The notes under the pieces are model-generated. The model did not search any database, was not told the origin of the DNA, and was given only the letters and a program-made list of their open reading frames with translations. The position numbers and the translations under genes are program-made. A stretch of 12,328 nucleotides of DNA from CAYGTS01 sp964352905 (GTDB taxonomy: Bacteria; Pseudomonadota; Gammaproteobacteria; JAHCLG01): the NCBI GenBank assembly GCA_964352905.1, contig CAYGTS010000077.1, positions 1 to 12,328 of the forward strand. The letters run 5' to 3'. Shown here piece after piece: positions 1 through 6,053 of the stretch (positions are counted from its first letter, which is position 1; every line of letters begins with the position of its first letter).

Positions 1-52
1 CGCTGTTTTTAGCCCAAATATGGGCGTTCCCTGCTACGGAGTGAGTAGTTAC
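1..52 (-). repeat. End of a MITE-like palindromic element (copy 1, cut by window edge)
   Basis: The first 52 bases are the reverse complement of 520-571, with 47 of 52 positions matching by my hand alignment. The outer 31 bp (22-52) end in gagtagttac and carry the core gggcgttccc. Copy 1 and copy 2 therefore face each other around the gene fragment at 53-516. The rest of this copy lies left of the window. The last bases of the element supply the stop codon (46-48) that closes the upstream reading frame of that fragment. Confidence 0.75.
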
Positions 53-516
53 TAAAAATTTATGATGGTTTAGTGAAATTGCAGCGCCAACTCTTAAGCG
101 AGCTTGATCAATACAAAAAAATATTGAGCAATGCAAGTCAGTCATCTAGTATAAGTATAATGCCTTTTTCTTCTGAAGATCCGGTCATTGAAAGCGTATG
201 GTTTAAAACACCTTATGCGTATATGGCAACAAATTTGTTAGCACTATTTGATGAGTTAATGCGAACCATTATTACGTTTGAAAGAATTGGGATCTTAATC
301 GATAAGAAAGAACCCATTATTCGACAACAATGGTTAGATCAGCTTTTATCTTTATTTCAAATGCCTTTGCAATGGAAACCCTTAACTGTGACTCGTACTG
401 ATCTGACTGTTCAAAATCAAACAGCCTTAGCAGCGATTGAAAAAATGGGGGTGGTTCCTGAAGCTGTTTTATTGTTAAAGATTAGGGCCCCTTTTTCACC
501 TGCAATTAAATCATGA
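53..516 (+). pseudogene. C-terminal fragment of a PFL_4669/TIGR03761-like ICE protein
   Basis: The reading frame is open from base 49, but the only start candidate is GTG at 73, which gives 147 aa and has no clear ribosome binding site. The frame upstream of the GTG (LLKIYDGLVKLQ) looks like coding sequence, so this is probably the 3' part of a longer gene cut at about base 52 by the repeat element. Recognisable pattern, compared from memory with ICE proteins of the PFL_4669/AcaB-like family: YMATNLLALFDELMR near the middle, then TRTDLTVQN, an alanine-rich stretch, GVVPEAVL, and a terminal RAPFSP. That family is usually about 230-250 aa, so roughly 90 N-terminal residues are missing. Members sit beside ssb-like genes in SPI-7/PAGI-type integrative conjugative elements, which fits the next genes here. 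The family call is from memory; the truncation is seen directly. Confidence 0.55.
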
Positions 517-519
517 AAC

Positions 520-697
520 GTAAATACTCACTCCGTAGCGGGGAACGTCCATATTTGAGCTAAAAACGGCGAAAATCTTTTATCGAAATGCTCATTTATA
601 ACGCATAAACTGCGCTTTCTCAAAAATATTTTCGCCGTTTTTATCGCCAAATCTGAACGTTTTTGGTAAACAACAAGCTAAAGGGGCGAGCAGTTAC
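520..697. mobile_element. 178-bp MITE-like palindromic element (copy 2)
   Basis: The element begins gtaaatactcactcc (520) and ends ggggcgagcagttac (697), an imperfect terminal inverted repeat. Pairing continues inward: aaaacggcgaaaat (563-576) is matched by attttcgccgtttt (628-641), and gaacgt near 543 is matched by acgttc across 654-659. The whole element could fold into one long imperfect hairpin around an unpaired centre at about 577-625. It has no ORF and I see no clear target duplication. Size, terminal repeats and lack of coding capacity fit a non-autonomous transposon; the transposase that would move it is unknown. Confidence 0.65.
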
Positions 698-717
698 CAT
701 AAAACTTTTCTAAAGCC

Positions 718-896
718 GTGATCACAAAAGGCTTAAAACATTGTGATAAGTGAGTAGACATGTAATCTCACCTGGAAAAGATCCAGTGTCATCATGCTTA
801 ATAGTGATATTAAGTAAATTTACTTAATGATTACTCTACAAGGGTAATCAACTTTTAACTTATCCCAGCGGGAATAATAATTATTCCCCTTGGGGA
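718..896. promoter_or_regulatory. Palindrome-rich leader upstream of the SSB-like gene
   Basis: This 240-bp gap between the MITE and the next gene has no ORF but holds five inverted repeats: gtgatcac (718-725); atcacaa/ttgtgat (721-727 and 741-747); a perfect 20-bp palindrome attaagtaaatttacttaat (809-828); tgattac/gtaatca (828-834 and 844-850); and a hairpin whose core is gggaataat/attattccc with a single central base (870-888), extended imperfectly by atccc/ggggat to about 862-896. Such a series could be operators controlling the genes downstream, a leader hairpin, or a replication/transfer origin. The sequence alone does not decide between these. Confidence 0.5.
809..828. promoter_or_regulatory. 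Perfect 20-bp palindrome, possible operator
   Basis: attaagtaaatttacttaat reads the same on both strands and lies about 110 bp upstream of the SSB-like start. Its length and AT-rich symmetry suit binding by a dimeric HTH repressor. The only HTH-type protein visible in the window is the AlpA-like protein at 3904; a link between them is speculation. Confidence 0.4.
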
Positions 897-937
897 TGCT
901 TATTATTCTCTATGGATTTTAATTTTACTGGAGAAAG

Positions 938-1342
938 ATGATGAGCATCACTGCATATACTAATTATAATTTTAGTTATCTACATGGCATGACAGGCACT
1001 TTAGCGGCTGATCCCGTTTTTTTAAATACAAAAGACGGTAAGGCTTACGCGAAAATGGCTGTTTTTTGCAAAGCAATTGATTTGAATGTTGATGATTCAA
1101 ACTATCAACGTCACAAATCAAATAATCATAGTGTTTCTTCTCTTATTGCCTACATCAAGGTTTTTGAGCTGCCATTATTGCAGCAGGTACAAAATCTTAA
1201 AAAAGGATATTTTGTTAATTTTAAATTTGACAAAGTTATCTTTGGTCTTGGGCAAGATCAAAAAACGCAAAGAATCAAAGCAAATGCTTTTTTAGTCGCG
1301 AATGCTATTGAAGTGAAATACATTCCTAATAAAGCGCTTTAA
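938..1342 (+). CDS. SSB-like / OB-fold ICE protein
   Basis: A 134-aa soluble protein. A good ribosome binding site (ggag at 930-933) precedes two adjacent ATG codons at 938 and 941, and either could be used. Residues 17-46 (GMTGTLAADPVF, then DGKAYAKMAVFCKAID) resemble the first beta strands of single-stranded DNA-binding proteins, which have a 'G-x-L-x-x-DP ... G-K-x-x-A' pattern. A second strand block follows (YIKVFELP, then KGYFVNFKFDKV). It lacks the acidic tail of housekeeping SSB. The neighbouring PFL_4669-like fragment and radC fit an ICE replication or maintenance block, where small SSB or DUF3577 (STY4534-type) proteins are usual. The fold call is from pattern recognition only. It is followed 36 bp later by the next gene and probably shares its mRNA. 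Confidence 0.5.
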   Translation: MMSITAYTNYNFSYLHGMTGTLAADPVFLNTKDGKAYAKMAVFCKAIDLNVDDSNYQRHKSNNHSVSSLIAYIKVFELPLLQQVQNLKKGYFVNFKFDKVIFGLGQDQKTQRIKANAFLVANAIEVKYIPNKAL

Positions 1343-1378
1343 ATATGCTAAATACTTTACGTTTTGAGGAGAAATACT

Positions 1379-1933
1379 GTGTGTCAAAATGATTTAACTC
1401 AATCTAAAGAAGCTAAAAAGCGGATCGGTGTGATCACCCATATTCGTGTCAACTTCTATGAAGTTGAATGTATTAAATTAGCTTTGATTGGATTTTCGAA
1501 CGGCATTAAAAATGAGATTTTACCAAAACAGTTGTCTGGTATCGATTTAAATTATCTTAAAGCGCAATTACGTTATTTAAAAGATTGGTTTCACAATCTT
1601 GATCAAATAGCAACCTTGCAACAAGATGGTTCAAATGAGGTACTGCTGCCTTTCACGAGTTCTGAACTGGTGGATTGGTTGTTACCGGTTTGTCAGTCCT
1701 GTGTTGATAATACCGCTGTTTTGTTTGCATCAACAGAAAACTTTAGTACTGAATTTGCACCCAAGTCGAGTGCTGATTTAGTCAAAGATGTGGTATTAGC
1801 TCAGCTAAGGCTGATCCTCAAATACTATTATCAACTCGCACAAACTTACCAACAAAAATTGGTGGATAAACTTATCGCTATTCAGCAACAAGATTATCCG
1901 CTTTATCCAATTTTTACAGAGAGTGATGAGTAA
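1379..1933 (+). CDS. Hypothetical protein of the element
   Basis: I do not recognise this protein. I place the start at GTG 1379 because gaggag (1366-1371) lies 7 bases upstream; a TTG start at 1364 would read through that ribosome binding site. This gives 184 aa with no signal peptide and no membrane segment. The middle and C-terminal parts are rich in leucine, glutamine and tyrosine and look helical (QLRLILKYYYQLAQTYQQKL); the tail is acidic (TESDE). Only 36 bp separate it from the SSB-like gene, so both are likely co-transcribed, and a terminator-like hairpin follows at 1984. Context suggests a maintenance or replication accessory protein of an integrative element, but nothing in the sequence shows an activity. 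Confidence 0.6.
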   Translation: MCQNDLTQSKEAKKRIGVITHIRVNFYEVECIKLALIGFSNGIKNEILPKQLSGIDLNYLKAQLRYLKDWFHNLDQIATLQQDGSNEVLLPFTSSELVDWLLPVCQSCVDNTAVLFASTENFSTEFAPKSSADLVKDVVLAQLRLILKYYYQLAQTYQQKLVDKLIAIQQQDYPLYPIFTESDE

Positions 1934-1983
1934 GGGATGCATGATTATTTCAGATTAATGACTGTTCGATAAACTTCACTAAC

Positions 1984-2020
1984 CGCCAAGAGCGATTTCG
2001 CTCTTGGCGATTTCTCTCTT
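1984..2020 (+). terminator. Hairpin terminator before radC
   Basis: A perfect 12-bp inverted repeat, cgccaagagcga/tcgctcttggcg (1984-1995 and 1998-2009), is followed by the pyrimidine-rich stretch atttctctcttgg and then ttttt at 2023-2027. The U tract is not directly next to the stem, so it may be a weak terminator or attenuator. It separates the SSB-like/hypothetical gene pair from radC. Confidence 0.55.
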
Positions 2021-2045
2021 GGTTTTTATTTTAAGGAAAAATCCA

Positions 2046-2585
2046 ATGGAGAATTTAACTTTGCAATATAGTGATACTGAACTTCGAGATTTACCACCTG
2101 CATTTATATTATGTGAATCCAATACATTTGAAGTGCGGGAAAAAATCACGGCATCAGATATCATTATCGCTGCGCAATCAATTTTAACGCAACAATGTCA
2201 ACGATTTCCTCTCGTACTTGATAACGTGGAGTTAGCAAAAAAGCTCGCGGTATTGAGATTAGCAAATTTGAAATCAGAATGTTTTTGCGTGATATTTTTG
2301 GATAATCAGCAAAAGTTGATCCGTTTTGAAAAAATGTTTCAAGGCACGATTAATCAAGCTGCTGTTTATCCACGTGAGATTGCAAAGCGAGCATTCGAGC
2401 TGAATGCTGCAGCCATCATTTTGGTTCATAACCATCCTTCAGGTGACTGTACCCCAAGTGTAGCAGATGAGCGATCAACTCTTTCAATGAAAACGGCTTT
2501 TTCTTTGATCAATATCAAGGTTGTCGATCATTTAATTGTTGGAGGCGATCAAGCGTATAGTTTCGCTGAAGATAGAAGACTGTAA
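2046..2585 (+). CDS. radC: RadC-family JAMM/MPN domain protein, ICE type
   Basis: A 179-aa RadC-family protein. The start is ATG 2046 with aagga at 2033-2037, 8 bases upstream; an upstream TTG at 2004 lies inside the hairpin and is rejected. The metal-binding JAMM motif is complete: H128-N-H130-PSG, then S138-x-x-D141, with a candidate acidic residue E78. It lacks the N-terminal helix-hairpin-helix of chromosomal RadC (about 220 aa). This short form is common in integrative elements and prophages next to ssb- and topoisomerase-like genes. RadC proteins were once linked to DNA repair, but their true activity is unsettled, and this one should not be called a repair enzyme. The gene has its own ribosome binding site after the hairpin at 1984, and a large palindrome follows its stop. 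Confidence 0.85.
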   Translation: MENLTLQYSDTELRDLPPAFILCESNTFEVREKITASDIIIAAQSILTQQCQRFPLVLDNVELAKKLAVLRLANLKSECFCVIFLDNQQKLIRFEKMFQGTINQAAVYPREIAKRAFELNAAAIILVHNHPSGDCTPSVADERSTLSMKTAFSLINIKVVDHLIVGGDQAYSFAEDRRL

Positions 2586-2604
2586 ACCTTTTACTGGCTG
2601 TTCT

Positions 2605-2756
2605 AAAAACCCGCATATACTCTTTGGCTTTCATTCTGCGGCTTTGTTGTGCGCTTGTCTCGCTGCTCATGTATTACGTATACACTCCGCTGCTCGACCG
2701 CGCGCACGCCTCGCCGCAAAATGAAATCCTTTGAGTATAGCAATATGCGGGTTTTT
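2605..2756. repeat. 152-bp imperfect palindrome between radC and the methyltransferase
   Basis: aaaaacccgcatat (2605-2618) pairs with atatgcgggttttt (2743-2756). Inside, actctttgg...ctttcat pairs with atgaaat...cctttgagt, and gcggc pairs with gccgc. The inner arms, around cgctgctc and gagcagcg-type bases, pair with several bulges about a centre near 2675. Folded as RNA this is a very long stem ending in a run of seven T, which can act as a terminator for radC. The outer arms with the T run look like a terminator, while the GC-rich inner arms look like an inserted repeat. The rest of the 2586-2788 gap holds only the methyltransferase ribosome binding site. Confidence 0.65.
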
Positions 2757-2788
2757 TTATGCTTATTAAAAATTATTGAGGCAGTTAA

Positions 2789-3891
2789 ATGACTTGTCAG
2801 AATACGATTACTTATAAATTTAATCAGCACCATTCATTTTCTTTATTTTGTGATGTGGTTCAAGATTATTTTTCACCAACTGTTATTGAATTATTTGCGG
2901 GTTGCGGTGGTTTAGCATTAGGCTTTGAACAAGCTGGTTTCATTCATTTGTTGCTTAATGAACTGGATAAAAAAGCATGTCAAACTTTATTAATTAATTG
3001 ACCGCATTGGCCTGTTTTACAAAGTGATATTAGAGAGGTAGATTTTTCTTCCTATTATGGCAAGGCTGATGTGGTGACAGGTGGTTTTCCATGCCAAGCA
3101 TTTAGTTTGGCAGGTAAAAAAAGGGTTTTAACGATGAGCGTGGTACACTTTTTTTTGAATTTGCGCGAGTCGTGAAAGAAATTCAGCCTAAATTATTTAT
3201 TGCCGAAAATGTGAAGGGGCTTTTATCTCATTCAAAAGGCCAAACATTTAGTATTATATTGAATACGTTGCGTGATTTAGGCTATCGTGTTTCTTATAAG
3301 CTATTAAAAGCGGTAGAGTATAGTGTTCCACAAAGACGCGAGCGAATTATTATTGCCGGAGTTCGGCGTGATATTAAAGAGAATTATCATTTTCCCGTAT
3401 CGCATTTTAAAAAATATACCTTGTACGATGCTTTAAAAAAAAGTGATCTCTATGCTGAAGATACGCCAAAATCTAAAGGTTTTTGCTATTCCGATAAAAT
3501 TCGCAAGTACCTTGCATTGATACCAGCTGGTGGAAACTGGCGAGATTTATTGCCTTACTTGCAACGTGAATGTTTAGGTAAGATGCTAGGCCAAGGATCA
3601 AATAGTCAAATGCTTAAACGTTTACACTGGAATCAGCCGTGTTTAACGTTATTAACAAGCCCGCATGGTAAGCGAACATGTCGCTGTCATCCCGATGAAA
3701 TTCGGCCCTTAACGGTTAGAGAATATGCGCGAGTTCAAACCTTTCCCGATGATTGGCTATTTTTGGGATCGTTATCATCGCAATATCGTCAAATTGGTAA
3801 TGCCGTTCCTGTTAATTTAAGTAAAGCTATTGCAACTGCGACTAAGGATTTTCTGATTAGACATAAAAAGCCGCATAATTTATTAAATTGA
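2789..3891 (+). pseudogene. C5 cytosine-specific DNA methyltransferase, disrupted
   Basis: All main C5 methyltransferase motifs are present but spread over two frames. Motif I, VIELFAGCGGLALGF, binds S-adenosylmethionine; motif IV, GGFPCQAFSLAG, has the catalytic Cys codon at 3092-3094; motif VI is ENVKGL; motif VIII is QRRERIIIAGVR; and motif X is RQIGNAVPVNLSKAIA. A TGA at 2999-3001 falls where an Arg codon (CGA) would fit before PHWPVLQSDI. A run of seven A at 3116-3122 is one base short: eight would restore AGKKKGFNDERGTLFFEF. The start is ATG 2789, with gagg 7 bases upstream. Intact, it would be about 367 aa and modify cytosine in a sequence set by the region around residues 240-310. No restriction endonuclease gene is nearby, so it was probably an orphan methyltransferase carried by the element. 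As assembled it cannot make the full enzyme. Confidence 0.88.
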
Positions 3892-3903
3892 GGTTATTGT
3901 AAT

Positions 3904-4293
3904 ATGCAACATCCACCTAAATTTGCCTACACCGTAAAAACAAATATTCCATATTTAATTATACCTAGAGTGATCCGCCTGCGTGATGCACCTTATTATT
4001 TGGGGATGCGTAAAGATTATTTTAATAAACATGTACGACCCGCATTGCAAGCAATTGCTATTGGTCAACGCGGCTTAGGGTTCGACAGGCTTGACTTAGA
4101 TGAGTGGCTAGACCATTATAAATCGTCGACGTTTGGCTCTGTACCCAATAGAGGAGAAGAACTATGGGACAGAAAAAATTGCCAGGACTCTTTAAGCGAA
4201 ACGGGTTGTGGCACATCGACAAAACAATCTTCGGCAGACGCGTTTGCGAGAGCACTGGAACAAGTGAAATCTCAGAAGCGCAAAATTACTTGA
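3904..4293 (+). CDS. AlpA/excisionase-like HTH protein upstream of integrase
   Basis: The ORF encodes 129 aa. Residues 22-72 form a winged-helix/MerR-like DNA-binding unit of the AlpA/HTH_17 type: RVIRLRDAPYYLGMRKDYF, then RPALQAIAIGQRGLGFDRLD, then LDEWLDHY. Such small proteins beside integrases act as recombination directionality factors or as activators of the integrase gene. The start is ATG 3904, with agg at 3891-3893 about 10 bases upstream, immediately after the methyltransferase stop. The last 43 or so residues overlap the integrase gene by 130 bp in another frame and look like out-of-frame translation of it (low hydrophobicity, Ser/Lys rich), so the functional domain likely ends near residue 80. 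Its role as Xis is inferred from position and domain type. Confidence 0.75.
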   Translation: MQHPPKFAYTVKTNIPYLIIPRVIRLRDAPYYLGMRKDYFNKHVRPALQAIAIGQRGLGFDRLDLDEWLDHYKSSTFGSVPNRGEELWDRKNCQDSLSETGCGTSTKQSSADAFARALEQVKSQKRKIT

Positions 4294-5306
4294 GCCGCAG
4301 GATTGAAGAAATTAGGCAAGCAAAAGTTTATGGTGTTCGTAGAGAGATTGATTTTAATACGGCAGCCGTACGATTCTTAACAGAAAATGATCATTTGGCA
4401 TCATTAGATCGTTATGCGGATGCGTTAAAAAATGTGCAACCTTTTATTGGTTATTTGTCTTTAAAGCAAATTCATATGGGTTGTTTGCAGGAATTCATAA
4501 AAAGTATGAAGAAATGCAAAAAATCGATCCGCACCATTAATTATAGTTTGCAAGCTGTGAGACGTATTCTTAATCTTGCTGCGACTGAATGGGTAGATGA
4601 GCATGGTTTAACTTGGTTGCATAGCGCCGCTAAAATTAAACTGTTATCAGAGCATGATAAGCGCTTACCTTATCCATTAAGTTGGGAAGAGCAAGAAAAG
4701 TTGTTTGCTGTGCTGCCAGAACACTTGCGATTGATGGCAGAGTTTGCAGTAAATTCCGGTTGTCGCCAAGCTGAAATATGCCAATTGCAGTGGGCTTGGG
4801 AAGTGAATACAACGAACGTTGCAGGTGGTTCAGTATTCATTATCCCTAAAATGGCGGTTAAGAATCGCGAAGAGCGATTAGTCATTTTAAACCACCATGC
4901 CAGAAGGATCATTGAAAAGTGTCGAGGTGCTCATGATCAGTATGTGTTTACTTATCGAGGAAAACCTTTAACACGTATTAATGGCGATGGTTGGCAAGCA
5001 GCACGTGAGAAAGTGAATTTGCCAGAAGTGCGAGTACATGATCTCAAACATACTCTTGGACGGCGTCTTCGGGCTGCGGGCGTGAGTTTTGAAGATAGAC
5101 AAGATTTGCTAGGGCATAAGTCTTTGCGGATCACTACACATTATTCAGGAGCAGAATTAGGTCATCTTTATGATGCTGTGAATAAGGTGTGTAGGCAAGA
5201 TGGGAGTTATCCAACTTTGACTATGTTAAAGCGACAATCTCTATCGCTTGCCACAGTTGAATCTAAAACCCGCAAAAATCCCGCACGGCTGATTTTAGCA
5301 GGTTAA
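4164..5306 (+). CDS. int: Site-specific tyrosine recombinase (integrase)
   Basis: A 380-aa phage/ICE-type integrase. The start ATG 4164 has a strong ribosome binding site, gaggag at 4151-4156, 7 bases upstream. An N-terminal arm-binding region with FGRRVCESTGTSE (residues 23-35) is followed by a core-binding SAM-like domain (about 65-160) and a catalytic domain (about 170-340). Catalytic set: R201 in SGCRQAEICQLQW; a lysine in the beta hairpin at K229 or K233; H292-x-x-K295 in HDLKHTLGRR, where most family members have H-x-x-R; H318 in LLGHKS; and the nucleophile Y327 in TTHYS. It lies 44 bp from the 3' end of tRNA-Leu and reads toward it, the standard layout for an element integrated in a tRNA gene. 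It would catalyse integration and, with the adjacent HTH protein, excision. The reading frame is intact. Confidence 0.93.
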   Translation: MGQKKLPGLFKRNGLWHIDKTIFGRRVCESTGTSEISEAQNYLSRRIEEIRQAKVYGVRREIDFNTAAVRFLTENDHLASLDRYADALKNVQPFIGYLSLKQIHMGCLQEFIKSMKKCKKSIRTINYSLQAVRRILNLAATEWVDEHGLTWLHSAAKIKLLSEHDKRLPYPLSWEEQEKLFAVLPEHLRLMAEFAVNSGCRQAEICQLQWAWEVNTTNVAGGSVFIIPKMAVKNREERLVILNHHARRIIEKCRGAHDQYVFTYRGKPLTRINGDGWQAAREKVNLPEVRVHDLKHTLGRRLRAAGVSFEDRQDLLGHKSLRITTHYSGAELGHLYDAVNKVCRQDGSYPTLTMLKRQSLSLATVESKTRKNPARLILAG

Positions 5307-5331
5307 AGGGAATGCTTGTAAATGCAAGTAA

Positions 5332-5347
5332 CTTATTGAAAAATAAG
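5332..5347. terminator. Small hairpin at the integrase/tRNA junction
   Basis: cttatt-gaaa-aataag is a perfect 6-bp stem with a four-base loop, between the integrase stop and the tRNA 3' end. Another short inverted repeat, cttg-taaatg-caag, lies at about 5314-5327. It is AT-rich and may be only a weak terminator for either strand, or part of the integrase attachment region. Confidence 0.3.
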
Positions 5348-5350
5348 ATA

Positions 5351-5375
5351 TACCGAGAGTCGGAATCGAACCGAC
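5351..5375. other. Candidate attachment site at tRNA-Leu 3' end
   Basis: The integrase sits next to the 3' end of tRNA-Leu (acceptor arm and T-arm, 5351-5375), where tyrosine integrases usually recombine. This would be the integrase-proximal att site. I found no second copy of this sequence in the window, so the other element end must lie to the left, beyond base 1, or has been lost. Confidence 0.5.
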
Positions 5376-5434
5376 ACGGTGTCACCACCACCGGATTTTG
5401 AATCCGGCGCGTCTACCAGTTCCGCCATCCCGGC
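5351..5434 (-). tRNA. tRNA-Leu(CAA)
   Basis: On the minus strand the gene reads gccggga at its 5' end, a D-arm with ggtagac, an anticodon arm ccgga-ttcaaaa-tccgg giving anticodon CAA (reads UUG), a long variable arm (about ggtggtgacacc), and a T-arm gtcgg-ttcgatt-ccgac. The 3' acceptor strand is tctcggt plus discriminator A; CCA is not encoded (next bases tat). The long variable arm marks a class II tRNA, and anticodon CAA identifies Leu. The first pair is G1-U72 instead of the usual G-C; this might be a base brought by the integrated element, because the element borders the 3' end. Length is 84 nt. Confidence 0.93.
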
Positions 5435-5448
5435 ATTTAGAGTGAGCA

Positions 5449-5477
5449 AGTATACAGAAGGTTCAGGCAAGAAAAAA
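5449..5477 (-). promoter_or_regulatory. Probable promoter of tRNA-Leu
   Basis: On the minus strand a TATACT box (5449-5454) lies 14 bases upstream of the tRNA 5' end, a normal distance for a short tRNA leader. No good -35 is present at 17 bp (only a T-rich run at 5472-5477); TTGCCT at 5465-5470 is too close. The -10 is convincing, the -35 is not. Confidence 0.45.
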
Positions 5478-5492
5478 GGCTTTAGCCAAAAT

Positions 5493-5532
5493 AAAAACCC
5501 GTTGCCGGCGTGGTTGGCTAACGGGTTTTTTT
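5493..5532 (-). terminator. Strong bidirectional-type terminator after uspA
   Basis: aaaaacccgtt (5493-5503) pairs with aacgggttttt (5520-5530), with an inner gcc/ggc pair and an apical loop. T tracts follow on both strands. It lies 20 bp downstream of the uspA-family stop codon and upstream of the tRNA gene, so its main job is to end uspA transcription. Confidence 0.85.
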
Positions 5533-5552
5533 ACAACAAATCGGTAGATAAA

Positions 5553-6008
5553 TTAATTAATGCTATGCGGTTGTTCGTGCAGGCACAGCACGTTACATTT
5601 AGCACGATGAATTAAACGGTTAACCGCTGAGCCGCCAAACAGTGGTGGCAAAATATCATCTTCGGCATCGCCGGTGATGATCAAATCAATTTTGAGTTTT
5701 TCAGCGAGATGCAATATTTCTTTTTCTAAGGAACCTGTCACAACCCATTGATCCGTTTCTGCGATAGCTAAACGTTCGCCTAATTTAACGAGTTTGTGTT
5801 TGGCCTCGTCACATAATTTATCTTGAATATCAATGATTGATGGTACTTGAAAATAAAACGTAGGTATTTTGGTAATAACATGTACTAATGTTAGTTTAAT
5901 CATTGGCCAAGCATCGCGTAATGCGAGGGCTTGTTGCACAATGCTGTCTTCGTTATCCGGTAATAAGTTGGTAACCAATAACGCGTGGCGATATCCGAGT
6001 CGTTCCAT
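5553..6008 (-). CDS. Universal stress protein UspA family
   Basis: I choose ATG at 6006-6008, with aggag about 8 bases upstream, giving 151 aa; a longer frame to 6053 has no ribosome binding site. The fold pattern is that of the Usp alpha/beta domain: strand RHALLVTNLL (7-16), strand IKLTLVHV (37-44), VVTGSLEKEILHLAEKLKIDLIITGDAED (89-117), and the end GGSAVNRLIHRAKCNVLCLH (125-144). The C-terminal ATP-binding signature of many Usp proteins (G-x2-G-x9-G-S/T) is only partly kept: G113 and the GGS are present, but the second glycine is not, as in E. coli UspA itself. It is a small cytoplasmic stress protein with no link to neighbouring genes beyond sharing strand with the tRNA. It is followed by a strong terminator. 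Confidence 0.85.
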   Translation of the reverse strand: MERLGYRHALLVTNLLPDNEDSIVQQALALRDAWPMIKLTLVHVITKIPTFYFQVPSIIDIQDKLCDEAKHKLVKLGERLAIAETDQWVVTGSLEKEILHLAEKLKIDLIITGDAEDDILPPLFGGSAVNRLIHRAKCNVLCLHEQPHSIN

Positions 6009-6053
6009 GACCGTAGCTCCTGCTGTATAAGGTACGTTGTTCTTAATCCACAA

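Noticed and set aside
2004..2045. N-terminal extension of RadC from a TTG start
   Set aside because: It begins inside the hairpin at 1984-2009, and the ribosome binding site is in front of ATG 2046.
2603..2833. 76-aa minus-strand ORF
   Set aside because: It lies almost wholly in the large palindrome and has no ribosome binding site; the composition comes from the repeat.
2999..3001. TGA read as selenocysteine or a recoded codon in the methyltransferase
   Set aside because: A second lesion, the A7 frameshift, follows downstream, and Arg fits the site; simple decay or error explains both.
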